Origin: Neurospora tetraspora
Lineage: Eukaryota; Ascomycota; Sordariomycetes; Sordariales; Sordariaceae
Length of the DNA: 64,000 nucleotides
Direction: 5' to 3'
Assembly (NCBI RefSeq): GCF_033439725.1
Contig: NW_026944389.1
Span: 2,480,001-2,544,000, forward strand
Each line of letters begins with the position of its first letter. Within the stretch, counting starts at the first letter, position 1. A program made the translations under genes and the position numbers. The notes beneath the pieces were generated by a model that saw only the letters and a list, made by a program, of their open reading frames with translations, had not been told where the DNA came from and made no database searches. Below are positions 1 through 11,247 of the stretch, piece by piece.

Positions 1-27
1 CTGCCATCTGAAGCAGCAGCATGGCGT

Positions 28-2489
28 AGGGGTCGATTCGAAATTCTTGAAATTAGAAATTTCAGAAATTTCGTGAAACTTTCTGAAAAAATGGCCTTCC
101 TTTCCATATTTTCAGGCCACGTAATTGAAATATCGTTTTTTGCTATCAGACTGGCTACACAAACTGGCTTAAATTAGCAAAATCGACGAAATCGAATTCA
201 AATTGATTAATTCAATAATAAATACTAGGTCTAGTATTTATATTAATTACTATATTTCTAGCATTTCTAGTACAAATCCATATATTAATGACTATCTCCC
301 TTATTTAAATAGCCTCCTCTCTTACTTTCTAGCCTCTTCCTCCTACCTCCTATTAATTTAATTGCCTTCTTATATATAATTGTATAGTTACTCCTCGATT
401 TGCAATAGTAATTCGTCTCTCTAAGGTATAATAAGGCTAGTAAACGATTAGTAAAGGTTTCTAAATTTCTTACCATTTATATAAACGAAAGTAGCTATAT
501 TTATTTTATTGGTAGTAAGGCAATTACGCTTAGGATTCTTTAGAAAGTTTGTAGTAGAAAAGGTTCGCTTATATAGTATACTATTAGCGGGCGTACTAAA
601 TACCCTTATAGCGAGAAGGGTAATAATAGAGCCGCTATTTAATATTATACTTTATTATCTTTTAAAATCGAGATTATAATAGGTCTAAATTTTAATTAAG
701 CGTGTAAAAACCCTTACAAACTTTAAAAGATAGGAAATTACCTAAAAACTATTCGTCTATAATATTAAGCAACGTATAAATATACTACTTAATAAATTCT
801 AAAACTATAGCGGTAATTCTAGGAGTAAGGAGGTAAATAGCAGCGAATTTTTTATATATAATTTTAAGGTATAAAAGGAAGCCCAACTAATTCAACTAAA
901 TTAATTACTTAATTCTACATAATATATATAGCCTTACTAACTTATCCTAATACTAATTACCATATTGCTAGAAGAATACCTTATTTTAATCCTAAATAAT
1001 ATAAATAATAACCTAGCGACGGATAATATAACCGACGTAAAATCTATCCGCCTCTAATATTAATTGGGCTTTATAAACCGGCGCTATAAATTTCGCGAAG
1101 GTATCGAAATTATATTAGTATTATATATTCTTAATAATTTCGAATATAGATTAAAATTTAATAAGTTCGTCCCCATCTCCTCCTCTTCTAATGGTAATAT
1201 AGGGTAATTTATTCTACTAATTATTATTAAAACGTACTTATTGAATAAAGGCTTATAATATTACTTTAGTACATTAGATCGACTATACGGATCGGTACTA
1301 TAACTTCCATCAGGTAATTATACTAATTTAATTAATTTATAATATTAAAAACATAATAAAAAGATTAACTTTAATTTACTCTACTAAAATAGTAGTAAGC
1401 TTACTACAATATATAAGCATAAATCCGCGGAGGCGGGCAAATTATAGTTTAGAAGTACGAAAAAAATTAATAATAACCGTAATTTATTAAGCGAGTAACT
1501 TAAAGGGTTCGATAGTAATTAAGTCTTTTATTAGCAATTACAACGAATATAAATCGTATAGTACTACAAAGGATATTTTAAACTAGTTTTAAGTAAATTC
1601 GAATATTATACGCTGGGCAAAGGTATATATATTAATAATAAAACTATTAATTTTAGCAGGGTTATTAATTATTTCGTTATAAATATCTAAAATAATACCG
1701 GCGAAGTTCGTAATAATATACTCGACTACCTCAATATAGCAGTTAATCCAAAAGAATACGGTTCCGCTAGCAGAAATAAAAGAAATATTAATAATATAAT
1801 AGCTAACGTAATTATTAAATTTATTAGAATAAATATTAATATAAGAAGTAATACGAATATATTAATTAATAATATATACCTTCATTTACCTATAAATAAA
1901 GGGGAACCACTCGTTAACTATAGCAGCAACGTTAAGAGGGGTATAAATAAATATAATGAAGTATAGAAAAGCCCTTATAGGGGAGCTTTCAAATAAATTA
2001 AAAGGGCGCCCATCTAATAATATTATTTCAACTATATACTAATCGATCTTCTTCTTCTAAGGGCTATTAAACTAAATCGTATAGTAGTGAATATCATTAC
2101 AATTCTCAACTTACTAATAAAGCTCGTAAAAGCAATATACCTCACACTTGTTAAAATAGTTGCGTAAACAGGTAATATTATTAATCTAGCAATTATTGTA
2201 ATAAATATATCGCGCGATGGGAGCTACGCAACCAGGATCTTCGATAAGCTCAAACTGGGTAGCAATAACTTTGTTTTTAGGGTTACGAACCGGGGGCATA
2301 GTAATTTAATTACTGGGTTATCGCTAGTTATAAAGGGATTCAAGAAAGTTCGTCAAAATACTAGAAAGTAGGTTGGAGAAGAAAAGAGGAGGGAGGAGGG
2401 GAGAGGGCACGGGCCAATAAAAAGAATGAAATTTCTGAAATTTGAAATTTTCGGAAAAAATGCCATTTTTTCAGAAACTATCGATCCCT
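28..2489. mobile_element. RIP-damaged Mutator-like DNA transposon with 10-bp target duplication
   Basis: The direct repeat AGCATGGCGT lies at 18-27 and again at 2490-2499, just outside the element. The element starts AGGGGTCGAT and its other end, reverse-complemented, starts AGGGATCGA, differing by one transition. Further inverted similarity follows: TTTCTGAAAAAATGGC occurs near 84-100 and, inverted, near 2459-2477, and AATTTCAGAAATTTC is found near both ends. The interior is very AT-rich and broken by TAA/TAG, as expected from RIP. A target duplication of 9-11 bp is characteristic of Mutator-like (MULE) elements, so that class is inferred; no MULE transposase domain was recognised. The boundary is sharp, with ordinary fungal composition resuming by about 2.4 kb. 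Confidence 0.72.
1000..2371 (+). pseudogene. Dead transposon gene of unknown family inside the 28-2489 element
   Basis: A single plus-strand frame can be followed from about 1.0 kb to a stop at 2369-2371. Where I translated it, it is interrupted only by TAA and TAG, never TGA, the expected product of CAA/CAG to TAA/TAG change by RIP. Readable pieces include SNGNIG near 1190 and GEPLVNYSSNVKRG near 1910. No catalytic motif of a known transposase could be recognised, so the function is unknown; it may be the C-terminal part of the element's transposase or an accessory protein. The true start cannot be placed. Confidence 0.5.
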
Positions 2490-2499
2490 AGCATGGCGT

Positions 2500-5186
2500 G
2501 GTTTGCAAAAGATCCCTGGAGCCACGCGCAGATCTTGCACCCTGCAACGAACTTCCTTTTCGTCCTGAAGATTTCGCCAGTTGTGTGTTTCTTGCCAATC
2601 TCTCAGCAGCTCCTCCCGGGCTAACTCATATCATATGTGAGCCAGATGATTCCTCTAGAAGCCGTGCAGGCGTTCAGTCTGTATTCAAACTCACAATATG
2701 CTCACAATACACCCGTATCTGACCCTTGTAAGCTGCTACCGATCGCATTCAAGCAGTCCGGCAACATGGTGAGGCATTGATCTAGTATGATGATCCCTTC
2801 TCCCACAATCCATTCTCCGAGTCTCCGGTACACGGTTCTTTCCACATCAAGCTCATGGTTATCTTGCAGGCGAGTAGAGACTCTGTGTGGGCTTTACGGA
2901 GCCAAATATGCAGTAGCGTCTTCTGGGAAAGGAAACTCCACACCAGAAAGAGTTCGACTCCGCGACTCCATCCCACTCGACCGCGTGCCGGGCAGTCTCC
3001 AGTGTCTTTGCGTCGCATCGCCGTTTGCGAGTGCCGAGGCCCGAGATAAACCACAGCAAATGGGCAGGCAGAAGCGGTCACTCGAAAAAGGGAAAAGGAC
3101 GGTGATGATTTCATCGCAACTAACCGACTACCGCTTGAACCTTGACACACGTGTACTTCCGTATCGGGGATATGTTAACCGTTGCCTCAACCACGGTAAC
3201 CACCACCGGCTTTCGGCTTAGCAAGAGCCTCCCCCGTCTCCGGATTCCGAAAAAGTCGACTCTACCCGGTGGTCAATACAATACGCAGTCATCACTAGTA
3301 CAGTGTGTAAACGCGGTAGGCTCGTTTGGCCCAGTTTGGCCAGTTTGGTTTCCGTAAAACGCGATCAGACGAGAAGGGAGTCGCGGTGGCCCTTTGGCAT
3401 CTCGGCTGCATACCTTGCAGCCATGCCATTGCCACGCGACACGATCCGCAAATGCGGTACCTTTAACGGACGGGAGACGGAAGACGGGAGGCTTCACTTC
3501 CATTTCATCTTTGCTTCCTGTCATGATCGCGGTGAGCTCCCGTAGAGGTAGTAGGTATCACATAGAGATGAAAACGCAAACGTTCAACTACCTTTTGTTA
3601 CCTTTTTACTGTGTGCGCAGCAAACCCCGGTGTACTTGCCCCGCTCAATAGTGCGGCCGACAGACTCCTGCGTCGACCTGCGTTGACGAAGTTGCCGTTA
3701 CTGTGACAGTAACCTCACAATCGTGACACCCGGCCACGTTCAACTCGACACTGCATCGTTTGAAATCCCTCGGCTTCACACAAGACGATTCTTGCTCCAT
3801 GGCGTTTTACCTACTTTAAAGTCTACACCTGCCTTGCAAATTTGCCAAGGGAAAGACAGAGAAAGAGAGAACGTCCACGCGTAACCAAGCCTGGTCAACT
3901 TATCACCTATCGCACGCCTTTTCGCTCCGCGGTCATCCTGCGCCTTCTATTCTCAAAAAAGCCACAGACCACGACGACAGACGTCCCGACCCTCCTTCCA
4001 ACCGCAGACTGAGTGTGATTTTTCGTGACAGGAGCTCATATTCGGCCGCCTGCTTCACCCAGGGGTTCGCTCATCACAACACCGACGCAGCGGGTGCGCC
4101 TGTCTCTTAGGTGATCGGTGCGGTCGTGCAAGGTGTCTCAGACTCCTTCTGTCGCCCTCGTCCTTTCACGCAGACTTTTGGGCGGTCCTCCCGTGTGCTT
4201 TTGGGCCTCCATACACGGTTCGCTCGCACAATAACAGACGCAGGCTGCGGCGGGGTTTCGTCCAACGGCAAGTGACAGGCGAGACAGGTTCAGAGAAGTC
4301 GTCGTACGAGGGCGTGATCCATCAGTCTTGGACAATTGGCGGAAAAGTAGGTGTTCCTCCACCGTTGCTTCCTGTATCTTTTTTCAGTTGTTTCTTTTCC
4401 CGGCCCTTTGTCAGGTCCGCAGGCTGGCTGGGAGCCTGGGTCTATGCCAATGGGAGTGCTCACTTGCTCACTTAGTGGCATCCACCTGAATTTCACAATG
4501 GTCCATCTTGATACCACGGCGTCCCTACCTTACCCTTTTACCCGTCATCCCCTTGCTCTTCCCTGGTTTTTCTTGTGTGGCTTTTCTTGGGGGAAACTCA
4601 TGCTGGCACCACTCCCCCTTGTCCTCTGAGACGAGACGGGCATGCCCTGGTCCATCGTGAACTCCTGGCAAGCCTGAGAAGATAGAGAGAGCATCCACTC
4701 AGGGCCACTTTGGTTTCTAGCTGCTGCTAGCGCAGTGCTCATGGCCTCCTCGTGCCTCGTCGATGGAATTGCCTTTTCCGAGTCTCCTTCTTTGTGTGCC
4801 TCAAGTGCCCCCTTGTCACTCCCGCCCACCGTACACTTGACTGCACCAGTCTTGCCAGTCTGCACCAGGACCGGTCCACTGAACCCACTCTGCACTCACA
4901 GCCTGAGTCTGCAGTCTGCAGCGCTGCACCCACCGTACCTGCTCCACATCGCATGTGCCCCACTGCAGATGCCCTGGCTGGTTCGGTGCTTCCAGTAGCA
5001 TTCGAGCCCGGCATCCCATTGAGCCGGAGCAGCACTGGACACTGGATGGACCCGGTTCTGACCAGCTCTGACCAGTCGGCTGCCGTAGCCGACCATCTCT
5101 CTTTTATTTGAACCGACGCTTGCCCATCCCCGACAAGGCACGCCCATCCTCCTGTTACATCTACAAACTAACCCGCTCGCTGTTAG
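2500..5186. other. Intergenic region and probable leader of the RGS gene
   Basis: I find no convincing gene here; open frames are short and overlap on both strands. The last part is probably the promoter and 5' leader of the RGS gene. Just before the ATG at 5187 the sequence reads CTAAC, then 10 nt, then GTTAG. This looks like a branch site and 3' splice site, so a leader intron may end at 5186; its donor was not identified. Confidence 0.5.
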
Positions 5187-7562
5187 ATGGCCGCAGGCTC
5201 GTCATCGTCCCGCTCAACGTCCACGGCCAACTCTGATTCTTCACCAGTAGTTGCATTGCAAGCAGGCAACCGAAGCACAGGTAGCACCGTCACCAGCAGT
5301 AAATCCAGGAGTGCCAGCGGCAGCAGCTCCAGCATCAGCAGTAGCGCAAACACCGGCAGCGCACCAGCAACCTCGGGAACCGCTTCAAATACCACCTCCT
5401 CCCACTCCTCTTCCTCCACCGTCTCCGCCCTCGCCGGCAACACAATCGCAAAGGCGAATTCGAATTCTGTCCGCGATCCCGTTGCCAAGCCCACATTCCC
5501 GGCGGCTTCAGGCTCCCAAACCCGACAACAGACGCACTTGAGCTCCCCGTCTGTTAGCTCCCAGCGCGCTGGTGGCATTTTCGCACTCGCCGCCGCCGCT
5601 CTCGATAAAACCTTGGCCGGCTTAGGAGAAGCTAGAATCCGGCCACGCCAATCAAACGGTCGTCTTTCTGCCGGCCCCGAGTCCACCGTTGGCGGTCCTC
5701 TGCTGCCCGGCCCGGACAATCTCTCCCGCTCCAGGTCCGCTTCCAAGTCTTCTCCCGAGGACGGAAAGCACTTGGCCTCCTCGCTAGTGCCCCGGGATCC
5801 CAATCCCCCTGCTCAACCGTATAGCGAAACCGATCCGAACAGACCGCTGCCCGTACGCGTCGGCCGCGTTGATAACAAGATGCATCAAACTTCCTCGAGA
5901 CTGTTGCGCATGACGGATGACGATCGCCCGTTCACAAAGGTTAGCATTGTCTTGAGCAAGCAAACAAGGTCCATGAGACACTTGCCTCACACCACCAAAA
6001 TAGTCTGCCGCTAACTCTGCATGCGCAGGATTTCAAAGATCTCTTTTCGACGCTGATCGTCTCCCTTCTTCCCCTCTCCGCCCATCGCGTTCGTCTGACC
6101 AAGGTGGAACACACCTTCCTGTCTGAGGATGCCATCAACAACTTGGGCTCCCTCAAATTCTCGCAGTCCAACCGCATGCCGGATCCTAAGGACCCTTCGC
6201 GCATCGTGACCACTACGACCACAACAACCTTCTCAATGGCCAAGGACATGGCCCGTTCGATATGTCAAAGATTCCTCGAGGCCAGGTTCATCGAGTCTGC
6301 GGATGGCAGATACCAACAGGTATACAGCATGAAGGGGTCCGTATGGCAGCTAACACCCAAGGGAATCTCCATTTTGGATCGCTTCTGCAACAGAAACGGC
6401 ATTCAACAGAAGCAAGTCGCCGAGCTTATCGGAAACTCGTTGCCTCAGATAGTCATTTTGGAGCGCAATCCCCAATCTGACAAGGTGCTCACCGACCACG
6501 CCCTAATCGAAGTCATCTTCCGCCGGTTTATTGGTCCCAATGGCTTCAACATCAAGCAGAGCGTGAGCTCGGCGGACTCGGACTCTCTGAGTGACTACAG
6601 GGATGGTCTGACGGGTGTCAAGATGGCTGCGGAACGCAAGGTGAACGGCAGGACCTACCGAGACACATTTACTGGAAAGGCTGCAACGGACTGGTTGATG
6701 GACTGTTCGACCGCAGTGGACCGCAGGGAAACAATCGAAATCGCCTCCCTTTTCGTCGAGTATGAGCTCATGGAGGCCGTTCAGCAAGACAAGGCCCACA
6801 TGCAACAAAACCCCGGCCACCACCTATTCCAACCCACCAAGCACGCCATCTACCAGGTTACAGCCAAGGGCAGGGACCTTGTCAATGGATCCTTGGTTCG
6901 CGGACGGCCTTCTGAGAGCGATGGCCACTCTGCCTCCCGCTCTGTTGGCATCGCGCGTGACTCCAATACCCAGCGCCTAGACAAGATCCTCAACGAAAAT
7001 TCTTTGCGTCTGCTCTTCCGCGAGAACCTCCGTGAGACTCACTGCGAGGAGAACCTTGCCTTCTACTTGGATACCGACGAATTTGTCCGCCAATGCAGAG
7101 CAGCGATCGACCTTGCGCAAAGGAGCCCCAACAGCGCGGCTTCCTTGGATGGAATCAAGGAGATCATGGCCCAGGCCTACGGCATCTACAATGCTTTCTT
7201 GGCCCCTGGTTCTCCGTGCGAACTCAACATTGATCACCAGTTGCGTAACAACCTCGCGACACGTATGACCAAGGCGGTGGGCCAGGACGTTACCATGATT
7301 GATACGCTTCGAGAAGTCATGGCGCTTTTTGAGGATGCTCAGAACGCTGTTTTCAAGTTGATGGCGAGCGTAAGTTGAATTCAAAACAAAAGGGCCCCAT
7401 CGGAATCATCAGCTAACAAAGACACAGGACTCGGTCCCCAAATTCCTTCGCAACCCGAAGTACGAGCAGACGCTCAGAAACTACGACTTCGATTCGGTCA
7501 CTCCCACTCATGGCCAGGGGCGCGGGGTGGAGCGCAGCCAGAGCAGGTCGAACCGCACGTGA
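5187..7562 (+). CDS. RGS protein of the FlbA/Sst2 type (DEP-DEP-RGS)
   Basis: Three exons, 5187-5939, 6029-7369 and 7428-7562, give a 742-residue protein, close to the usual length of FlbA-type regulators. Introns of 89 and 58 nt have GT donors, CTAAC branch sites and CAG acceptors. Residues 1-250 are Ser/Thr/Ala-rich low complexity. About 250-400 form the fungal DEP-related domain, starting DFKDLFSTLIVSL across the first splice. A second DEP follows (motif FTGKAATDWLMDC near 6670-6705). The RGS domain covers about 566-725, with NSLRLLFRENL and EENLAFYLDTDEF. Family role: GTPase-activating protein for a heterotrimeric G-alpha subunit, restraining vegetative growth signalling and permitting sporulation; the DEP domains tether it to membranes or receptors. 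The ATG is the first in frame and may follow a leader intron. Confidence 0.93.
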
Positions 7563-8877
7563 AGTCTACATGCGTGTGGCCGAGAATAGGGGACGAGAAA
7601 ATATCGACCATGACCCAAGTCTTGGAATAAAAACCCGATTCCGAACACGTTCAGCATCTTCCCTATGATACGTGGAGCGGGCTTCATGTCCTTGTGCATA
7701 AGGGAGTCTAGAACTCCCGTGTTACTTCACTTGTCCTGGTGGCTAAATATCTACTAATGTTGTTACCATCTTTCCGGTTCACTTACTTTTCTTTGGAGAC
7801 ATACGGCGTTCAAAGGATAACTCGCGACATAGATGGGGAGAGCTGGTCACCTGCATATAGTCTTCATTTACTTTGTCATCTTGGGGAAGGATTACGAACT
7901 GGTCAAGGGGGGTTCCTGACGGCAAAAGGGAGGGTGGGCAAGGCAACGGACGGTTTGTTAGGGGAAAGGGAAGGGGTGATCAATTGCATCAAATTCAAAG
8001 GCGCCATTGCCCTTGGGGGCTGCATAATATTGTTCAAGCCAGGTGATAATCAGCCCTTTACGATAAACTGGGCTTCCATGCTGGGAAGATCCGTGTATCA
8101 ATAAGTATGTGTGCAGAAGAAAGCTGGCAGGGCCAGCTAAAGAAAGAGAAGGTATGAAGGCAGAGGTCAACAAGAGTTGTCTCTGTTGGTTGGGGGGATG
8201 AAGGGCCAACAGTGTGTAGATGGGCTCACTGACGGTGCTCGATCCTACTATGTATGCCTTAGACTCGCAAAATTAAAATGAGTTGAACAGTTTACCAGAC
8301 ATAGGTTTATTTTGGAATTTGCCATTTAAGAATCAGGAATGTGTTATGGTGGCCAGTCGTCATGGAAGGTGGCCGTGGAATGAATTGTGGCTGGGTGTCT
8401 CTCGGACACATTCTTGGGGGATCGTGAGCCGCCTCATGTTTTGATCCCCTTTACTTACAGTCGTAACTCATTGGATATTCGCGGTGTTTATTTCCCCAGA
8501 ACTAGGAGCAAAACAGCAATGAATAGCAAGCTGCAGATGTAAGTGCTGGTTTGTTTACATCTCCGAATCATATCCCTGGGGTGATTGATGGCCTTCAAAG
8601 TCCATAAAGATGCGAGACCTCTGCTCACTTGGAAGAGGTTGTTCCATCATCATCAGCATATTACAACACACCAACCTCCAACCTCAGTCACTCCTTACCT
8701 ACTAGACACACTCTTTCCAGTCACTCATTAATTCCCGCCAATTGGCTTTTGCTGTTTGCTCACTTCACACGATCGTCCTTTCCCAAGCAGACCAGTTACT
8801 CTTTGTCAAGAAGACATCACAGATACTCCTTCCTCCCAAGATCACCAGCACACCTTCCTTCATTCTAGCCAGTCAAT
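7563..8877. other. Intergenic region
   Basis: This is the 3' flank of the RGS gene and the 5' flank of the surface-protein gene. Short frames such as the one at 7739-8104 have no recognisable features. The last 250 bases are C/T- and A-rich, as in a fungal leader, ending CCAGTCAAT before the ATG at 8878. Confidence 0.5.
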
Positions 8878-9732
8878 ATGCATCTCACCACGCTCATCGT
8901 CACTTCCCTCGCCGCAGGCTCCGCCTCCGCTTTCCACTGGGGAACCAGCGCTCCTCCCGCGGGCTTCGGTGCCGCCGCCGCCGCTACCGACGCTGTCGCT
9001 CCTGCTCCTGCTGGTTTCTCCGATCCTCCTTCTGGTCCTCCTCCTCCTTCTGCTCCCGGTGCTCCCGGAGCCATGAGGCGTCCAGTCCAGGCTGCTGATG
9101 CCGATGCCGATGCCGCCGTCACTGCCGCCGAGGATGAATCTGATTGTGAAGAAGAGGATGAGTCCGATGATGAGGGTGAGGACGACGATGCCGTTGTCGC
9201 CTCGAGCACCACCATCGTCTGCCCTACGCCCACCAACTTTATCTGGAACGGCGCTCCCGTGATCGTCACGGCTTCAACTGTTCTTACCCTCCCGTGCACC
9301 ACCGATGCCTCGGGCGCTACTGTAAGTTCCATTTTCTTTTCTTTTTTTCCAATTATCTATCTCTCACAGTCGATATACAAGTAAAGGTAGATAGATACTA
9401 ACCACAAGAAAAACAAGGCCGCTCCCTTCCACCCCCCACCTGCTCGTCCTCCCCACGGCCCTTGGGCCGCCTGGGGTTCCGCCGCTGAGTCCGCCTCCGC
9501 CGCCCCGGCCCCGAACTCTTTCACTACGCCTTGCGACACGTGGGTCACCCAGACCGCCATTGCGACGGCTACTGCTACGGAGATGGTCATTCCCGTTACG
9601 CATGCCGAGCCAACCTGGACCAAGGCTCCTGCTCAACCTACTGTTGTGATGGCTGGGGCCGCTCGTGGTTACCCTGCCGCTGCCGCTGCGCTGGCGGTTG
9701 TTGCTGGTTTCATGGGGCTTTTTCTGGCTTAA
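8878..9732 (+). CDS. Secreted, GPI-anchored surface protein with acidic segment
   Basis: Two exons, 8878-9321 and 9418-9732, give 252 residues. The 96-nt intron has donor GTAAGT, branch TACTAAC and acceptor AAG. The first 19 residues are a typical signal peptide, ending GSASA. A Pro/Ala-rich stretch follows, then a very acidic run (CEEEDESDDEGEDDD, about residues 91-105), then two short Thr/Cys modules: TTIVCPTPTNF before the intron and TTPCDTWVTQT after it. The C-terminus is a hydrophobic tail (ALAVVAGFMGLFLA) after small residues, as for GPI attachment. It is probably a cell-wall or plasma-membrane surface protein; I do not recognise a named family. Codon use is strongly C/T-biased, suggesting high expression (inference). 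Confidence 0.82.
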
Positions 9733-11247
9733 CTAGGGAGTGGGCATGATGAGATCGCTGACATGATGGTTTGGTTGGTTGAAAGAGAGAACAGATGGCT
9801 ATACGTGAAGGGGGAGGGAGTTGTGTATGTTTTCTCACACCAGCATTTGTAGGCGCTGATGGTGTAACTTGACACCCCGCCGCCGAGTTATTTGGTATTT
9901 GCTTTTTGTTCTTCTGCCAAGGGTTTTGCTTCTTTGTTTAGATTTGTATTTTGAGATTAATTTCGTCCGATTCGCCCTGTTGTTTTTTTTTTTTTTTTTT
10001 TTTTTGCATTTTATACAGTCCAATACTGGTTTGTTTGTTAGCTCAAGACCTCGGATCAACTTCCCTAGGTGTTTTTATATCTAATTGATACGTTTGGTTT
10101 TATGATTAAAGCGTGATCTTACCTTGCATATGCTATTTTGGAAATTTGATATGCCATATTGAATCTTGTTGATACCTTTCCGACCCGTACCTAGCCATTC
10201 ATTTTATCTCTTTGTGAGGTTTGGGACAATTCGGGATAGATCTCGTCCAGTATACTAGGAGTACCAAGCTAACAAACAAACCAGCATTAGATTGTACTTC
10301 TTGAGGTAGTGTTGGATACTTTTCGGCTTCATGTTCATTGAAGATTTTATCAGAAGCAAGCCGTGATGGGTTCGTTCTAGCCAAAACATGCTATCTAATG
10401 CTCTTGTGCTTTCGAAATCTCAAGATTCCCATATTGCTGTTTCTCAGCACCCGCATAGTTCGACCTCGGACTAGTTCATAGTTTGCATCGCTGAGGCGAC
10501 CTCTTGCCTACGAGACTGGTATGGCAAGCATTCCAAGCTGTAATATGTCCTGAGCTCCGAGACATTCCTTCCACTAAACAAAACAAAACAAAACATCACA
10601 TGTGGGAAGTTCCCGAGGATAGGTTCCAGTCGGCAATTGATCAATGCAAGAGCTAACAAGGTTGGCTGCGAAAAGAGCCGGGTGAAACGCGAGTAGCTCC
10701 TTCCGAGTTTGACGGGATTCTCGCCGGCCTCAGCTTTCCAGCGGCAGGCAGGACCTTCCTTCACTGGGACCATATAAGCCCCAAGCTTAGGCCTTCTAAC
10801 AACTCCCAGTAGCCGATGTGGTAAGTGTGCTGGTAGCTAGAAAACGCGTGGTATTTTCGTAGGCATGTAGCTGGCTGGCAGTTCAACTCCTGACTTGGGC
10901 AGCTCAGCTTTTTGCTTTTTTATTATTATTTATCTTTGCTTCGGCTTTCATAAGAGCGAAATTGGGAGGAAGTAGTTAACAGTTCAATTCCGAGAACGGC
11001 GCTCACACGGCTGGAACATGTCCGTAATCCATAGACTCCCCTATAGCTACGCCACAGACGTGCTCTAGAGGTAGTTATTCAACATCTATATATGTAAATT
11101 TCCCGGCTCTGAGGACAGTGGTGTGTAAAACCACAGCCCGCGCTAATCCACTTAACTCCTCCTCACCAGGTAGGTAGACGCACCGCAACACCGCATGCCG
11201 ACACAACAAGACACTTGCCATCTTCCCTGTTCAGAGCCCTCTCCCAC
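9733..11247. other. Intergenic region containing a T-tract and a MITE
   Basis: No gene is supported. An uninterrupted T-tract of about two dozen bases ends near 10005, immediately before the MITE at 10016-10294. The rest lies between the 3' ends of the surface-protein gene (+) and ORC4 (-), which converge here. Confidence 0.5.
10016..10294. mobile_element. 279-bp MITE with 28-bp inverted repeats and TA target site
   Basis: The left terminal repeat at 10016-10043 and the right at 10267-10294 match at 25 of 28 positions as inverted repeats; the shared core is CTGGTTTGTTTGTTAGCT. The three mismatches are all transitions (G/A, C/T, A/G), as RIP would leave. Each end is flanked by TA (10014-10015 and 10295-10296), the target site of Tc1/mariner elements. 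The interior has no coding potential. This is inferred to be a nonautonomous Tc1/mariner-type MITE. Confidence 0.68.

Noticed and set aside
5183-5803. 206-codon minus-strand frame opposite the RGS first exon
   Set aside because: It is the mirror of the Ser/Ala-rich coding exon; the plus strand has the conserved DEP and RGS domains.
7739-8104. 121-codon frame downstream of the RGS gene
   Set aside because: No recognisable motifs, poor start context, and it sits where the RGS 3' region is expected.
9981-10005. T-tract as a retroposon poly-A tail
   Set aside because: No LINE or SINE body was found next to it; treated as a simple tract beside the MITE.
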